Counted from the first letter of the stretch, positions 9,942 through 19,101 are shown. The stretch is DNA of 64,000 nt from Novipirellula artificiosorum (GCF_007860135.1 NZ_SJPV01000001.1:606939-670938), one strand, 5' to 3'. Translations and numbers: made by a program. The notes: generated by a model not told the origin, from the sequence alone.

Positions 9942-10251
9942 GCGTGTTTCCTCAGCTTCAATGACTCTAAAAACCGCCTTCACTCTTTCTCAACCGTGAT
10001 CGTACACGATGCGGCGCGTCGGCACAATTTTTAACGATTACTTTTTACGTTTGCTTTTCCGGTGTTCGCATTGCAAGGTGCCCAAAGCCGACACAAAGAC
10101 GCCTCAATGCGGAGCGAGGGTGCGGTGCGCGGCTGCGAGCGGTATCGAGGTCGCCCGCGGAGCTGGCAGGCAGGGCTTGCAATCGCGGAGACGCAATTTA
10201 GGCTACCCAGGGAAAGCTTAGACCCAAGAAAACGACCCAGAAGGCCCCCGC
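9942..10251. other. Divergent intergenic region gltA / HAD phosphatase
   Basis: 310 bp between the divergent starts of gltA and the HAD gene, so both promoters should lie here. It holds an AT-rich patch (about 10026-10055, aatttttaacgattactttt), then a GC-rich stretch. I could not define a convincing promoter pair, hairpin or small gene. Confidence 0.4.
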
Positions 10252-10842
10252 GTGGACGACTACAGCCAGTACGCCGGATTGATCTTTGATTGCGACGGAA
10301 CCCTTACCGATTCAATGCCGCTGCATTATGAAGCGTGGCTTGAAGCGCTCTCGCCATGCGGCATTTCTTTTTCGAAAGAAAAGTTCTATTCCATGGGGGG
10401 GATGCGAAGCGAAAAAATCGTCGAAGTTTTGGCGGCGGAACAATCGATCGAGGCGGACCCGGATCAAGTTACCGCGGTGAAAGAGGCCGCCTTTGCTCGG
10501 CGAATCCCCAACATCGAAGCTCGTGAAGACATCTGTCAACTTGCTAAAAAGTACCACGGCAGCATCCCCATCTCGGTCGCCAGCGGTGGTGACAAAGAGG
10601 GAATCAAGGCACAGCTTCAGCAGATCGATATGCTGAAGTACTTCGAGGTGATCGTCACAGCAGAGGACACGGCAAAGCACAAACCGGAACCCGATGTGTT
10701 CCTCAAGACCGCCGAACTTCTCGGGGTTCCAGCCTCGGGATGTCTGGTTTTCGAGGATTCACCGCTGGGGCTTGAAGCCGCTCGGCGAGCCTCGATGGAT
10801 TGCATCGACGTTCGTGATGGCAGCTTTCACCGAGCCTCGTAG
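10252..10842 (+). CDS. HAD-superfamily sugar phosphatase / beta-phosphoglucomutase-like protein
   Basis: 196 aa with a GTG start. HAD motif I is FDCDGTLTDSM (nucleophile Asp 13, acid/base Asp 15), motif II is the SVASGG serine, motif III the Lys in AKHKPEPDVF, and motif IV EDSPLGLEAARRA. The small alpha-helical cap between motifs I and II (about 20-90) places it in subfamily IA with beta-phosphoglucomutase and sugar-phosphate phosphatases. Its substrate cannot be fixed. It converges with purD, leaving 8 bp between the ends; its 5' region is shared with the gltA promoter. Confidence 0.85.
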   Translation: MDDYSQYAGLIFDCDGTLTDSMPLHYEAWLEALSPCGISFSKEKFYSMGGMRSEKIVEVLAAEQSIEADPDQVTAVKEAAFARRIPNIEAREDICQLAKKYHGSIPISVASGGDKEGIKAQLQQIDMLKYFEVIVTAEDTAKHKPEPDVFLKTAELLGVPASGCLVFEDSPLGLEAARRASMDCIDVRDGSFHRAS

Positions 10843-10850
10843 GACGGTGC

Positions 10851-12140
10851 TTATCGCAGTGCCTTGTCACTGATGTCCTTACGGCACCAGGCTCCTTCCC
10901 AACGGATTTCCTTAACGGCGGTGTACGCTTTCAGTTTTGCGTTGCTAATCGAGTCGCCGATCGCAGTCACGCCCAAGACACGACCACCGGCGTTGACAAC
11001 ACGATCCTGGTCCATGGCCGTACCGGCGTGGAAGACTTTGACATCGGGCAGTGCCGCTGCGCGGTCAAGCCCGCGAATCGTTCGTCCTTTTTCGTAGCTG
11101 CCGGGATAGCCTTCGCTCGCCATCACGACACAAATACTCGGCCGCTCGTCCCACTCGAGCGGCTCCAATTCGGCAAGTCGCCCGTCGATCGTCGCTTCGA
11201 TGATATCGACCAAGTCGGTCTTCAATCGCATCAATAGCGGTTGGCATTCCGGGTCGCCGAAACGGACGTTGAATTCCAAGACCTTCGGGCCGGCCGAAGT
11301 CAGCATCATGCCGGCATACAGAACACCCTTGAACGGTCGCCTGGCGCGCTTCATGGCATGGACAACGGGCACCAACACATCGGATTGAACTTTCTCCATC
11401 ATCGCTTCATCGACGATGGGCGTTGGACAATAGGCTCCCATGCCTCCGGTGTTCGGTCCTGTGTCGCCGTCATGAGCAGGTTTGTGGTCCTGCGCAGCCG
11501 GCAAGGTGACGATGGTTTCACCATCGGTGATCGCTAACACACTGGCCTCTTGCCCAAACAACCGCTCCTCAATAATCAATTCCTTGCCCGCTTCACCAAA
11601 TTCACGTTGGTGGGCGATTCGGTCGATTGCCTCCAATGCTTCGCTACGCGTGTCACAGACGATGACTCCCTTGCCAGCCGCCAACCCGTCCGCCTTGATC
11701 ACAACGTTGACCGGATCATTGGGCTCGCTGTATCGGTCTTTGATGTAGCGTGCCGCATCATCGGCGTTACGATAGGATCGATAGTCCGCCGTGGGGATGT
11801 CGGCAGAGTGCAGCAGGTTTTTGCAAAAAACCTTACTCCCCTCCAGTTCGGCGGCGGCTTTGCTCGGGCCGAAGACTCTCAAGCCAGCGTCTTGCATGAA
11901 ATCGACCAATCCGAGCACAAGCGGCACTTCGGGCCCGACAACGGTGATGTCGATCGATTCCTGTTTGGCGAACTGGATGATTCCGGCAATGTCGTCCGCC
12001 TGGATCGGGACGTTGACCGCGTCGATTGCCGTCCCTGCGTTGCCCGGAGCGACGTAAACCTGAGCAACACGGGGACTTTGAGCGATCTTCCACGCGAGCG
12101 CATGTTCACGCCCACCACTGCCAACAACTAGAATTTTCAT
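10851..12140 (-). CDS. purD: Phosphoribosylamine-glycine ligase
   Basis: 429 aa from the ATG at 12140 (a TTG lies one codon upstream). It joins 5-phosphoribosylamine and glycine using ATP, the second step of purine synthesis. It has the N-terminal GARS fold (ILVVGSGGREHALAWKIAQS), the ATP-grasp core (VIKADGLAAGKGVIVC, EASVLAITDG, NTGGMGAYCPTP) and metal-binding EFNVRFGDPECQPLL, then the C-terminal GARS domain. Length is standard for the stand-alone enzyme, not a PurD-PurM-PurN fusion. purB, a later enzyme of the pathway, is also in this window at 53.4 kb, but the two are not linked in an operon. Confidence 0.96.
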   Translation of the reverse strand: MKILVVGSGGREHALAWKIAQSPRVAQVYVAPGNAGTAIDAVNVPIQADDIAGIIQFAKQESIDITVVGPEVPLVLGLVDFMQDAGLRVFGPSKAAAELEGSKVFCKNLLHSADIPTADYRSYRNADDAARYIKDRYSEPNDPVNVVIKADGLAAGKGVIVCDTRSEALEAIDRIAHQREFGEAGKELIIEERLFGQEASVLAITDGETIVTLPAAQDHKPAHDGDTGPNTGGMGAYCPTPIVDEAMMEKVQSDVLVPVVHAMKRARRPFKGVLYAGMMLTSAGPKVLEFNVRFGDPECQPLLMRLKTDLVDIIEATIDGRLAELEPLEWDERPSICVVMASEGYPGSYEKGRTIRGLDRAAALPDVKVFHAGTAMDQDRVVNAGGRVLGVTAIGDSISNAKLKAYTAVKEIRWEGAWCRKDISDKALR

Positions 12141-12609
12141 CAAACAACCTACATCAGTTTTCGGGCGAGTTTATCGACTCAGGATCCGTCAAAGCGGACA
12201 ATCTAAAGGCTAAGCGAGATGGCTAACACCGCCCCTCACGCGAATCCTGTCTGGCAAGTCCAGGCGTCCATGAGGTGAGGCAGCATCGTTGCCCCCCAAA
12301 GCTCCACAGCGGAGAATTCCGAACGCTTATCGGCCCTTAGTGGTAGACAAGCTTCCAAAGACGAGTAGAATCTGGAGTGTCCAGCCGAAGACTGCGGTTC
12401 TTTCATCCTGATTTCTGCCCCACCTCCCAGGGATGGCACATTCTTCGCCAATGACTAATTTTTCTATGGGCGGCGACTGGAGAGATCCACCACTCTCATT
12501 CTCAGTCGTCGCCTTCTTCGTTTCCCCCCCGTCGAAAACACCCTACAATGGGTTTTCGTCAACAGGCGTTCCCCTTGCCCCTCTGAGAATTTGATACAGG
12601 AGATTTGTC
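12141..12609. other. Divergent intergenic region purD / cupredoxin gene with a long stem-loop
   Basis: 469 bp with no credible gene; the 71-codon frame at 12236-12451 on the minus strand has no family features. It contains a stem-loop (12469-12513) and a possible -10 hexamer TACAAT at about 12543, 60 bp before the cupredoxin gene, without a good -35. Confidence 0.4.
12469..12513. promoter_or_regulatory. Stem-loop upstream of the cupredoxin gene
   Basis: Arms ggcggcgactg (12469-12479) and cagtcgtcgcc (12503-12513) pair with one mismatch, and a second inner pairing of gagag with ctctc extends the stem. No T-run follows, so it is not a typical terminator. It lies about 97 bp before the next start and could be an operator or leader structure. 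Confidence 0.35.
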
Positions 12610-13383
12610 TTGAAAATTTGCACCTCTCGATTCCTTGGTCTTTTTATCCTTGTCGCAGCGCTTCCGTCGCTCCTTGACGCTGCCGATTTGAAGATGCGTT
12701 TCGAGTATGCAGGCGTACCCAAGGATCCGGCACTGCTCCAAGTCAATAAGGATGTTGAGTATTGCGGGAAGCACATGCTCAAAAACGAGCGACTGCTTGT
12801 GAATCCGGACAATAAAGGAGTGAAGGACGTTGTGGTGTATGTCTACACCGGGCGCGGCGGTTCAAAGTTGGACGATGTGCCTGCTGCGAATACCAAGCAT
12901 GTTTTGGCGAACGACAAGTGCCGCTTCGAACCCCATATCGTGCTCGCGCAAACCGGTGATACGCTGGAAATCACGAATCCCGATCCGGTTGGGCACAATG
13001 CCAACCTCAACTTTTTCAAGAATGCAGCTCAAAACTTTCTGATCCCAGCGGGTGGGTCCAAGACCGTTGACTTGAAGGAAGAAGAACCTGCTCCGATTCC
13101 AGTCGATTGCAACATTCACCCTTGGATGCGAGCCTACGTGGTGGTGTTGGAGCATCCGTTTGTTGCCAAGAGTGACGAAAATGGTGAACTCGTCATCAAA
13201 GGACTGCCCGAAGGCGAAGAGCTAACGTTTCGCGTTTATCACGAAGCGGGTCGGATTGATGAAGTGACGGTCAATGGCAAGGTAGAAACGTGGTCGCGAA
13301 GCCGATTCGACCAAGAAATCAAAGCAGGCGAAAACGACATGGGCACGGTCGTGATTCCCGTCGGCGCGCTCAGCTACGACTGA
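12610..13383 (+). CDS. Secreted cupredoxin-like protein (methylamine-utilisation-protein-like)
   Basis: 257 aa, TTG start, with a signal peptide (cleavage likely after LLDAA, near residue 25). Residues about 90-190 look like a cupredoxin barrel. Candidate type-1 copper ligands are His in DPVGHNANL and the set C, H, M in DCNIHPWMRAY, with the spacing seen in plastocyanin-like sites. The last 70 residues (DENGELVIKGLPEGEELTFRVYHEAG) resemble a carboxypeptidase-regulatory-like beta domain. The family is frequent in Planctomycetota and usually annotated only by similarity to methylamine utilisation proteins. It lies just upstream of a dihaem c-type lipoprotein and the haem/copper oxidase assembly genes, so a periplasmic electron carrier role is likely. 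Confidence 0.8.
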   Translation: MKICTSRFLGLFILVAALPSLLDAADLKMRFEYAGVPKDPALLQVNKDVEYCGKHMLKNERLLVNPDNKGVKDVVVYVYTGRGGSKLDDVPAANTKHVLANDKCRFEPHIVLAQTGDTLEITNPDPVGHNANLNFFKNAAQNFLIPAGGSKTVDLKEEEPAPIPVDCNIHPWMRAYVVVLEHPFVAKSDENGELVIKGLPEGEELTFRVYHEAGRIDEVTVNGKVETWSRSRFDQEIKAGENDMGTVVIPVGALSYD

Positions 13384-13406
13384 TTGCTTCTGAACAGATC
13401 GTTTCA

Positions 13407-13440
13407 GGAACTTCCCCGCCTTGATGAAATGGGAAGTTCC
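13407..13440. terminator. Perfect 10-bp stem-loop after the cupredoxin gene
   Basis: ggaacttccc (13407-13416) and gggaagttcc (13431-13440) are exact inverted repeats around a 14-nt loop, 24 bp past the stop codon. There is no T-run. Two near-identical copies of ccgtcacacccca follow directly. It may end or stabilise the upstream mRNA. Confidence 0.45.
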
Positions 13441-13565
13441 CGTCACACCCCACCGTCACACCCCAATGGAGTGGGAGTGGTGCGACAATTCGACCTCGTT
13501 TACGAAGCCCTACCTTTTGCGGTTTAATAGGCACATACTCGCCATCATCCTTCCTCGCCCGTGCC

Positions 13566-14804
13566 ATGTATCGCTTTCGTTTCCACGTTGTGTCGCTCAT
13601 CCTTGTCGTCCTCTGCGGTGGTTGCGACTCTAAAATCGATCGGTTCGATCCCAACCGCCTCTATGCGATGACACTTGAACGTAGCCGATCGATGCCGATG
13701 GATGCGGCGTTGTCCGATACGTCGACCGCAATTGACGATCTTTTTGGCACGCCTGACGAACCTCGTTGGCCAGTCGATTTGCTTGAAGAGTCGGTTGCCG
13801 GGCTTGTCGATTCCAAGCGACTCAGCCAAGCGGCTGGCCCGGTATTGAGCCTGCAAGACGGGACGCAGCACGGTTTGTATCGCGAGCATTGTGCCGTGTG
13901 TCACGGACTTTCGGGCAACGGCAATGGGCCTGCTTCGTTGGTCCAAGACCCTTACCCGCGAGATTTTCGCCACGGCGTCTTCAAATGGAAATCAACGGAG
14001 CGAAACGCCCCCCCCACTCGTGACGATTTGGCCGAGCGCATTCGTCTTGGGATTGCAGGCACCGCGATGCCAGCGTATCCGCTGCTGAGCAACAAGGAAC
14101 TCGATTGCATTGTCGACTATGTGATTTACCTGTCGATCCGAGGCGAGGTCGAACGTGAGTTATTGGCGGCGGCCGTTGACGAAATGGGCTACGAAGAAGA
14201 ACCACCCGAGGAGGAATTGCGGTTAAGGGTCCCTTCCGCCGAAGCGGACGAGTCGCTGACCGAGGGCGAAGAAGTGACGCTAGAAATCCTTGGGGACATC
14301 GTCGGCCAATGGGCGGAGGCAGACGAGTTTGTCCTTGATGTTCCTGCACCACCCCACGGGAAACCGACGGCATCCGATTTGGCGAAATCGATCGAGCGTG
14401 GCCGCGAACTCTTTCATGGTCAAATTGCCAATTGTGTTGGATGTCACGACGAAAATGGGATTGGCCAAACGATCACGCTCGACTACGACGATTGGTCGAA
14501 AGAGTATTCCTCTCGAATTGGGTTGACCCCCTCGGATGCCGAGGACATGAAACCGTTTCGTGATGCGGGCGCCATGATGCCGCGACGCATCATCCCTCGC
14601 ACACTCAAAGATGGAGTCTTCCACGGTGGCGGTGATGCGGAAACCTTGTACCGCCGCATCGTCGTCGGCATCGCGGGAACTCCGATGCCAGGAATCGATG
14701 TGGTCGAAACCGAAAGCAACCGTGGTTTGACCGAAAACCAGGTTTGGGATTTGGTGCGGTATGTTCAGTCGTTTGCAACACAAAGCAGCGAGGAACAGCG
14801 ATGA
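13566..14804 (+). CDS. Dihaem c-type cytochrome lipoprotein
   Basis: 412 aa. The N-terminus is a lipoprotein signal ending in the lipobox LCGGC (Cys 20). There are two haem c sites: CAVCH at 109-113 and CVGCH at 290-294, each in its own cytochrome c domain, with likely axial Met residues in GTAMPAY (about 169) and GTPMPGID (near 380). The linker (205-250) is acidic. It probably carries electrons between the bc1-type complex and a terminal oxidase, anchored by lipid. The 3' end overlaps the next start by 4 nt, so it heads the haem biogenesis operon. Electron partner is inferred from context. Confidence 0.9.
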   Translation: MYRFRFHVVSLILVVLCGGCDSKIDRFDPNRLYAMTLERSRSMPMDAALSDTSTAIDDLFGTPDEPRWPVDLLEESVAGLVDSKRLSQAAGPVLSLQDGTQHGLYREHCAVCHGLSGNGNGPASLVQDPYPRDFRHGVFKWKSTERNAPPTRDDLAERIRLGIAGTAMPAYPLLSNKELDCIVDYVIYLSIRGEVERELLAAAVDEMGYEEEPPEEELRLRVPSAEADESLTEGEEVTLEILGDIVGQWAEADEFVLDVPAPPHGKPTASDLAKSIERGRELFHGQIANCVGCHDENGIGQTITLDYDDWSKEYSSRIGLTPSDAEDMKPFRDAGAMMPRRIIPRTLKDGVFHGGGDAETLYRRIVVGIAGTPMPGIDVVETESNRGLTENQVWDLVRYVQSFATQSSEEQR

Positions 14805-14992
14805 ATCGGGACAACTATCGTTCGATCGGCGCGATCCTTGGCATCACGATCGGGATCCTTGCCATGTTCTCCCTTCGTTTGGATGGACTATTGGCCGGGT
14901 TTGTTTTCGGTGCCGGAGGTGCCGTGCTCGGAGGGATGCTCGGCGAGCGAATTTTTGCATGGCGAAAGACGCGAGGGCCTGATGGGCACTGA
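14801..14992 (+). CDS. Small two-helix membrane protein
   Basis: 63 aa from the ATG at 14801, which overlaps the stop of the cytochrome gene (ATGA). Two hydrophobic segments (about 8-24 and 27-48), the second glycine-rich (LLAGFVFGAGGAVLGGMLGE), are followed by a basic tail (WRKTRG). Its end overlaps the start of the haem A synthase gene by 11 nt. Position between a cytochrome and ctaA suggests a small accessory factor of oxidase biogenesis, but there is no recognised family. Confidence 0.6.
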   Translation: MNRDNYRSIGAILGITIGILAMFSLRLDGLLAGFVFGAGGAVLGGMLGERIFAWRKTRGPDGH

Positions 14993-16016
14993 ATTGGCAC
15001 GAGACAAACAGCTTGACGCTGCTAGCACTTCATCGCGAACCGTTCACCGCTTGGCAGTGTTGACGGTGGTGTTGATCTGGCCCCTGATTTGGGTCGGCGG
15101 CTTGGTAACGACCTACGATGCCGGAATGGCTGTCCCCGATTGGCCAAACACCTTCGGCTACAATTTGTTTCTCTACCCCTACAAAACGTGGCTGCTGGGA
15201 CCGTTCGACTTGTTCATCGAGCATGGTCACCGACTGCTCGGAGCCTTGGTGGGATTCACAGCCATCGGGCTAGTGGTTTCCGCGGCGATGACGGAAAACC
15301 GTCGCTGGGTCAAGATCTTGTCGGTCGTGATTCTGCTCTTGGTGATCATCCAAGGCGGGCTCGGTGGCATTCGTGTGATGCTCAGCGACCGTGTGTTTGC
15401 GATGATCCATGGCAGCACGGCGCCGCTTGTTTTCGCGATCGCAGTCGCGGGTGCGGTCGTGACGAGTCGTTGGTGGCGGAAATACGCCAGCGACAGCGAG
15501 CAGGGCGACTCCGCTGCGGCGAGCTTCGACCTTCCGAAGGTGCCGATCGGGGCGATTGCGGTTACCGTGATCTTGCTGGTGACTTGTTACATCCAGCTTG
15601 TGGTGGGGGCGAAAATCCGCCATCTGCAGCCGACGGATTCATCCACCTGGTTTCTGTATCTCGTCTGGATTCATGTGATTTCGGCCTTCGTGATCTGGAT
15701 CTTGACTGCCGTCGTGTGGCAACGGCTGCGGGGGTGCGGCGATTTGTCGCTCTCACGTAATGGGACCCTTTTGGTTGGATTGACCGCGATCCAGGTTTTG
15801 CTGGGAATTGTCACCTGGGTCGTCAATTACGGTTGGCCATCCTTCCTAAAGTGGTTTCCAGGGGCGTCAGGGCATCTCGTTGAGTCGAAAAACTATGTCG
15901 ATGCCTGGCTGGTTACGGCGCATGTTGCGACCGGTCCGCTGATTCTTGCGATGTCAACGGTGGTTTTCTTGCGTATACTGCGAGTCCGTTACCTGAGCCG
16001 GCACTCTTCTCACTAA
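14982..16016 (+). CDS. ctaA: Haem A synthase (COX15/CtaA family)
   Basis: 344 aa from the ATG at 14982; the frame is open to 14838, but that part overlaps the preceding gene. The enzyme oxidises the C8 methyl of haem O to a formyl group, giving haem A for aa3-type oxidases. It has eight predicted helices in two four-helix halves, with conserved haem-ligand histidines in IEHGHRLLG, MIHGSTAP, LVWIHVIS and VTAHVATGP. The motif WPLIWVGGLVTTYDAGMAVPDWP is the family N-terminus. It is followed 11 bp later by the haem O synthase gene that supplies its substrate. Confidence 0.93.
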   Translation: MGTELARDKQLDAASTSSRTVHRLAVLTVVLIWPLIWVGGLVTTYDAGMAVPDWPNTFGYNLFLYPYKTWLLGPFDLFIEHGHRLLGALVGFTAIGLVVSAAMTENRRWVKILSVVILLLVIIQGGLGGIRVMLSDRVFAMIHGSTAPLVFAIAVAGAVVTSRWWRKYASDSEQGDSAAASFDLPKVPIGAIAVTVILLVTCYIQLVVGAKIRHLQPTDSSTWFLYLVWIHVISAFVIWILTAVVWQRLRGCGDLSLSRNGTLLVGLTAIQVLLGIVTWVVNYGWPSFLKWFPGASGHLVESKNYVDAWLVTAHVATGPLILAMSTVVFLRILRVRYLSRHSSH

Positions 16017-16027
16017 CAGTTCTGCCC

Positions 16028-17125
16028 ATGTCGACTGATGCCTTCCTCGCTGATCCCGCTGCCGCTGCGCCGGCTTTGCGCTCTGCGTCGGCTTCACGCG
16101 ATGCGATGGTAGGGAACCCAGAAGAAGACGACCGGGATCGCAAGCCTTCCACGCTTGTTGGCGAAGCAGGGCAGGGCAGTCGGGACCGCAGCGTATCATC
16201 AAAGCATCCAGCCTTGGTCCAATCGTCGACATCGATCAAGGCGCCCCTCTCGATCAAGGCAGTCGCTTCGGACTATGTCCAGCTGACCAAACCGCGGATC
16301 GTGACGATGATTTTGGTCACCACGGTCGCTTCGTCCGCGATCGCCGCGGGCGGTATGATCCCAACCCTTGATTTGGCCTGGCTGTTGGCAGGCACCGGGA
16401 TGGTTGCCGCCAGCGCGGGTGCGGCAAACCAAATCTGGGAACGAGTGATTGATTGCAACATGCTGCGAACCGCCACCCGACCGTTGCCCGATCGGCGGAT
16501 ATCGGTTTCGGCGGCGACAATCTACACCGCAATCTTGGGTCTCTTCGGCACGGCCATTCTTTGGTTTCGCTTCGGTCCCGAACCTGCCGCGGCTGGTGCA
16601 GCGACGTGGCTGCTTTACGTTCTCGTTTACACACCGATGAAGACACGCACCTCACACAACACGTCGGTGGGCGCGGTAGCCGGTGCATTGCCGGTGTTGA
16701 TCGGTTACACCGCTGCGGGCGGCAGCGTGACGGATTGGACCGGTTGGCTGTTGTTTGGCATTTTGGCCGCTTGGCAGTATCCACATTTCATGGCAATTGC
16801 TTGGCTCTACCGACGACAGTATGCCGAGGCCGGTTTTTGTATGTCGACGACGGTCGACCCCAGTGGTAGGTCCGCGGGCTGGCAAAGCATTGCGGGCGCC
16901 ATCGCGATCCTCGTTTGCGGTGTGGCACTTTGTCTTATCCCCGAGGGGGTGCTCGGTGGAATGATGGCGTCACTCGCGATTGTGGCCGCGTGTCTTCCGA
17001 TGCTCAAAGCGTCCCTCCGTTTTGCCACGTCGCCCGATGACCAAATTGCCCGAAAGCTACTACGCAGTTCGCTTCTGGTGCTGCCGGCGGTGCTGCTTGT
17101 TGTTACCGTGCGAGTCTTAGCGTGA
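16028..17125 (+). CDS. ctaB: Protohaem IX farnesyltransferase (haem O synthase) with N-terminal extension
   Basis: 365 aa. It transfers a farnesyl group to haem B, giving haem O. The UbiA-type membrane core begins near residue 80 (SDYVQLTKPRIVTMIL). The first prenyl-diphosphate motif is NQIWERVIDCNMLRTATRPLP, where Glu replaces the more common first Asp, as in mitochondrial COX10. The second lies around YTPMKTRTSHNTSVGAVAGALPVLIGY. The first 75 residues are a hydrophilic, low-complexity extension rich in A, S, R and D, not part of the enzyme fold; the true start could lie downstream. The stop overlaps the GTG of the ABC transporter ATPase gene. Confidence 0.93.
   Translation: MSTDAFLADPAAAAPALRSASASRDAMVGNPEEDDRDRKPSTLVGEAGQGSRDRSVSSKHPALVQSSTSIKAPLSIKAVASDYVQLTKPRIVTMILVTTVASSAIAAGGMIPTLDLAWLLAGTGMVAASAGAANQIWERVIDCNMLRTATRPLPDRRISVSAATIYTAILGLFGTAILWFRFGPEPAAAGAATWLLYVLVYTPMKTRTSHNTSVGAVAGALPVLIGYTAAGGSVTDWTGWLLFGILAAWQYPHFMAIAWLYRRQYAEAGFCMSTTVDPSGRSAGWQSIAGAIAILVCGVALCLIPEGVLGGMMASLAIVAACLPMLKASLRFATSPDDQIARKLLRSSLLVLPAVLLVVTVRVLA
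16169..16176 (+). other. KOPS-like octamer GGGCAGGG (plus strand)
   Basis: Matches GGGNAGGG on the plus strand inside the N-terminal extension of ctaB. Confidence 0.5.
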
Positions 17126-18090
17126 GTAGTAATCTGAAACAACCCGTGCCTGAAACGGAGGATCACGTCCAGGCATCGGAACCGGTTTGTGTTGCGAGTG
17201 GTCTTCGTCACACCTATGTCGATCATGAAGCCCTCAAGGGGGTCGATCTCAAAACCCACGCGGGTGAGATCGTGACGCTGCTCGGCCCAAACGGGAGTGG
17301 CAAAACGACATTGTTTCGCTTGTTATCGACGCTGATGCCGATTCAACATGGCACGGTTCGCATTGCTGGCTACGACAGCTACACGAACCCGTTAGCGGTA
17401 CGCCGCCAATTAGGGATCGTGTTTCAAGCCCCCAGCTTGGATAACAAATTGACGGTTGATGAGAACATCGCCTGTCAAGGTGCTCTGTACGGCATGACCG
17501 GCAAGGTGCTTGAACGACGACGAGATGAACTGCTCGAACAACTGAAAATCACGAATCGCCGCAAGGATTATTGCGAAACGCTATCAGGTGGCTTGAAACG
17601 GCGAGTCGAGTTGGTCAAGGGCATGCTTCACGAGCCAAAGCTGTTGTTGCTTGACGAGCCGAGCACCGGTTTGGATCCTGGCGCAAGATTGGATCTTTGG
17701 GCGGCCGTTCGTGAGATGGCGGACGAGGGCACCTCCGTGCTGCTGACCACGCATCTCCTTGAAGAAGCCGACAAGGCCGATCGCGTTGTGATCCTGCACA
17801 ATGGGCAGCAGGTCGAGGAAGGCACGCCTTCTCAATTGCGATCAAAACTTGGCAAGGGAGTGGTCACGATTGAAGCGGAGGATGTTGCCGCTGCCGAGCG
17901 GGTTCTACGCAATGAACTTGGGCTCGATCCGCAGCGGCTGCATCACCAGTTGCGATTGCAAAGTGACACGCCCGCCGAATTGGTGCCTTTGATTTCCGAT
18001 CGATTAGGGCACCTCCTGCAAGCGATTACGATTGGGCGGCCGAGTCTGGAAGATGTATTCATTGCCAAGACAGGACACAAGTTTCACTAA
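17122..18090 (+). CDS. ABC transporter ATP-binding protein (DrrA/CcmA-like)
   Basis: 322 aa, GTG start overlapping the ctaB stop. Walker A GPNGSGKTT at 55-63, Q-loop GIVFQAPSL, signature LSGGLKRRVELVKG, Walker B LLLLDEPSTGLDP and the H-loop TTHLLEEADKADR are all intact. The C-terminal 80 residues (about 240-322) form the extra domain seen in DrrA-type exporters. It pairs with the ABC-2 permease gene 66 bp downstream. Placement inside a haem A/oxidase assembly operon suggests export of a factor needed for cytochrome maturation or copper supply, but the substrate is not readable. Confidence 0.92.
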   Translation: MSSNLKQPVPETEDHVQASEPVCVASGLRHTYVDHEALKGVDLKTHAGEIVTLLGPNGSGKTTLFRLLSTLMPIQHGTVRIAGYDSYTNPLAVRRQLGIVFQAPSLDNKLTVDENIACQGALYGMTGKVLERRRDELLEQLKITNRRKDYCETLSGGLKRRVELVKGMLHEPKLLLLDEPSTGLDPGARLDLWAAVREMADEGTSVLLTTHLLEEADKADRVVILHNGQQVEEGTPSQLRSKLGKGVVTIEAEDVAAAERVLRNELGLDPQRLHHQLRLQSDTPAELVPLISDRLGHLLQAITIGRPSLEDVFIAKTGHKFH

Positions 18091-18156
18091 GCAACGCGAG
18101 GCTAGGCCATTCGTTGCAATTCAAGCTGCCTCAAGGCGGGACGCCAACAAACCAAA

Positions 18157-19011
18157 ATGAGCACGATCACGACAAGCGATCCGACGCCTGGTTCCACGAC
18201 CGCGTCAGCTGGTTTTGCTGCCGCATGGATGCTCGCACGTCGAGAATGGACTCGTTTCTTTCGTCAACGAAACCGCGTGACGGCAGCGATCGTTCAACCC
18301 TTGCTGTTTTGGCTGCTGTTTGGCACCGGGCTACGAGGTTCCTTTACCGGAGCGGGCGATCAAAGCTTTATCGAGTTCTTTTTACCGGGAACCGTGGGGT
18401 TGATCCTGTTGTTCACCGCCATTTTTGCGACGATCTCGGTGATCGAAGATCGTCGTGAAGGCTTCATGCAATCGGTTCTGGTTTCCCCCGTGGGGCGTTG
18501 GCCTGTGCTCGCGGGTAAAGTTCTGGGTGGGAGTGCAATTGCTTGGGTCCAAGCGTTGTTCTTTCTTTTGCTCGTCTACGTCTTCGGTGCGGCAACGGTG
18601 GGATGGACGATTGTGCCTCTGATGCTTTTATTGGCAATCGTCGCGGCTGGCATGTGTTCGCTCGGCATGATCGTGGCGTGGCCGATGGACTCGACGCAAG
18701 GGTTTCATGCGATCATGATGCTCGGGCTCATGCCGATGTGGCTGTTAAGCGGATCGTTCTTTCCGATCCCTGCCTGGAGCGATTCGAGCTTCGGACAGAT
18801 GATTCTGGGCGGGATCATGCGAATCAATCCGCTCAGCTATGCCATGGTTGAGATGCGACGATTGATCTACCCGGAAGTCGATTTTTCGGCGGCCGGATTT
18901 GCGCCGTCAAGCATGGTGTGCTGGAGCGTGACACTGCTCGCGACCATCGTGATCAGCATCCTTGCCTGGCGGCTGGTACGAGGTAGTCGAAGCGTGGATG
19001 TTTTGGTCTAG
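18157..19011 (+). CDS. ABC-2 type transporter permease
   Basis: 284 aa with six predicted helices (first near 42-60). The ABC-2 signature region is LSGSFFPIPAWSD (about 206-218), followed by MRINPLSYAMVEMRRLIYPE, a pattern of DrrB/NodJ-type permeases. It would form a homodimer and work with the ATPase encoded just upstream. The N-terminal 25 residues are polar and lie in the cytoplasm. No further export component is encoded nearby. Confidence 0.9.
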   Translation: MSTITTSDPTPGSTTASAGFAAAWMLARREWTRFFRQRNRVTAAIVQPLLFWLLFGTGLRGSFTGAGDQSFIEFFLPGTVGLILLFTAIFATISVIEDRREGFMQSVLVSPVGRWPVLAGKVLGGSAIAWVQALFFLLLVYVFGAATVGWTIVPLMLLLAIVAAGMCSLGMIVAWPMDSTQGFHAIMMLGLMPMWLLSGSFFPIPAWSDSSFGQMILGGIMRINPLSYAMVEMRRLIYPEVDFSAAGFAPSSMVCWSVTLLATIVISILAWRLVRGSRSVDVLV

Positions 19012-19101
19012 TGAACTTGACTACAATGTGGTTTCCATTTCTCGCGACCCCATCGGACACCTCAATTTCGATTTCTATTCCTTAGCACGAAAAAAATCAT
19101 C

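Noticed and set aside
12236..12451. 71-codon minus-strand frame in the purD-cupredoxin gap
   Set aside because: No family features, no ribosome binding site, and the composition fits non-coding DNA; the region already has divergent promoters and a stem-loop.
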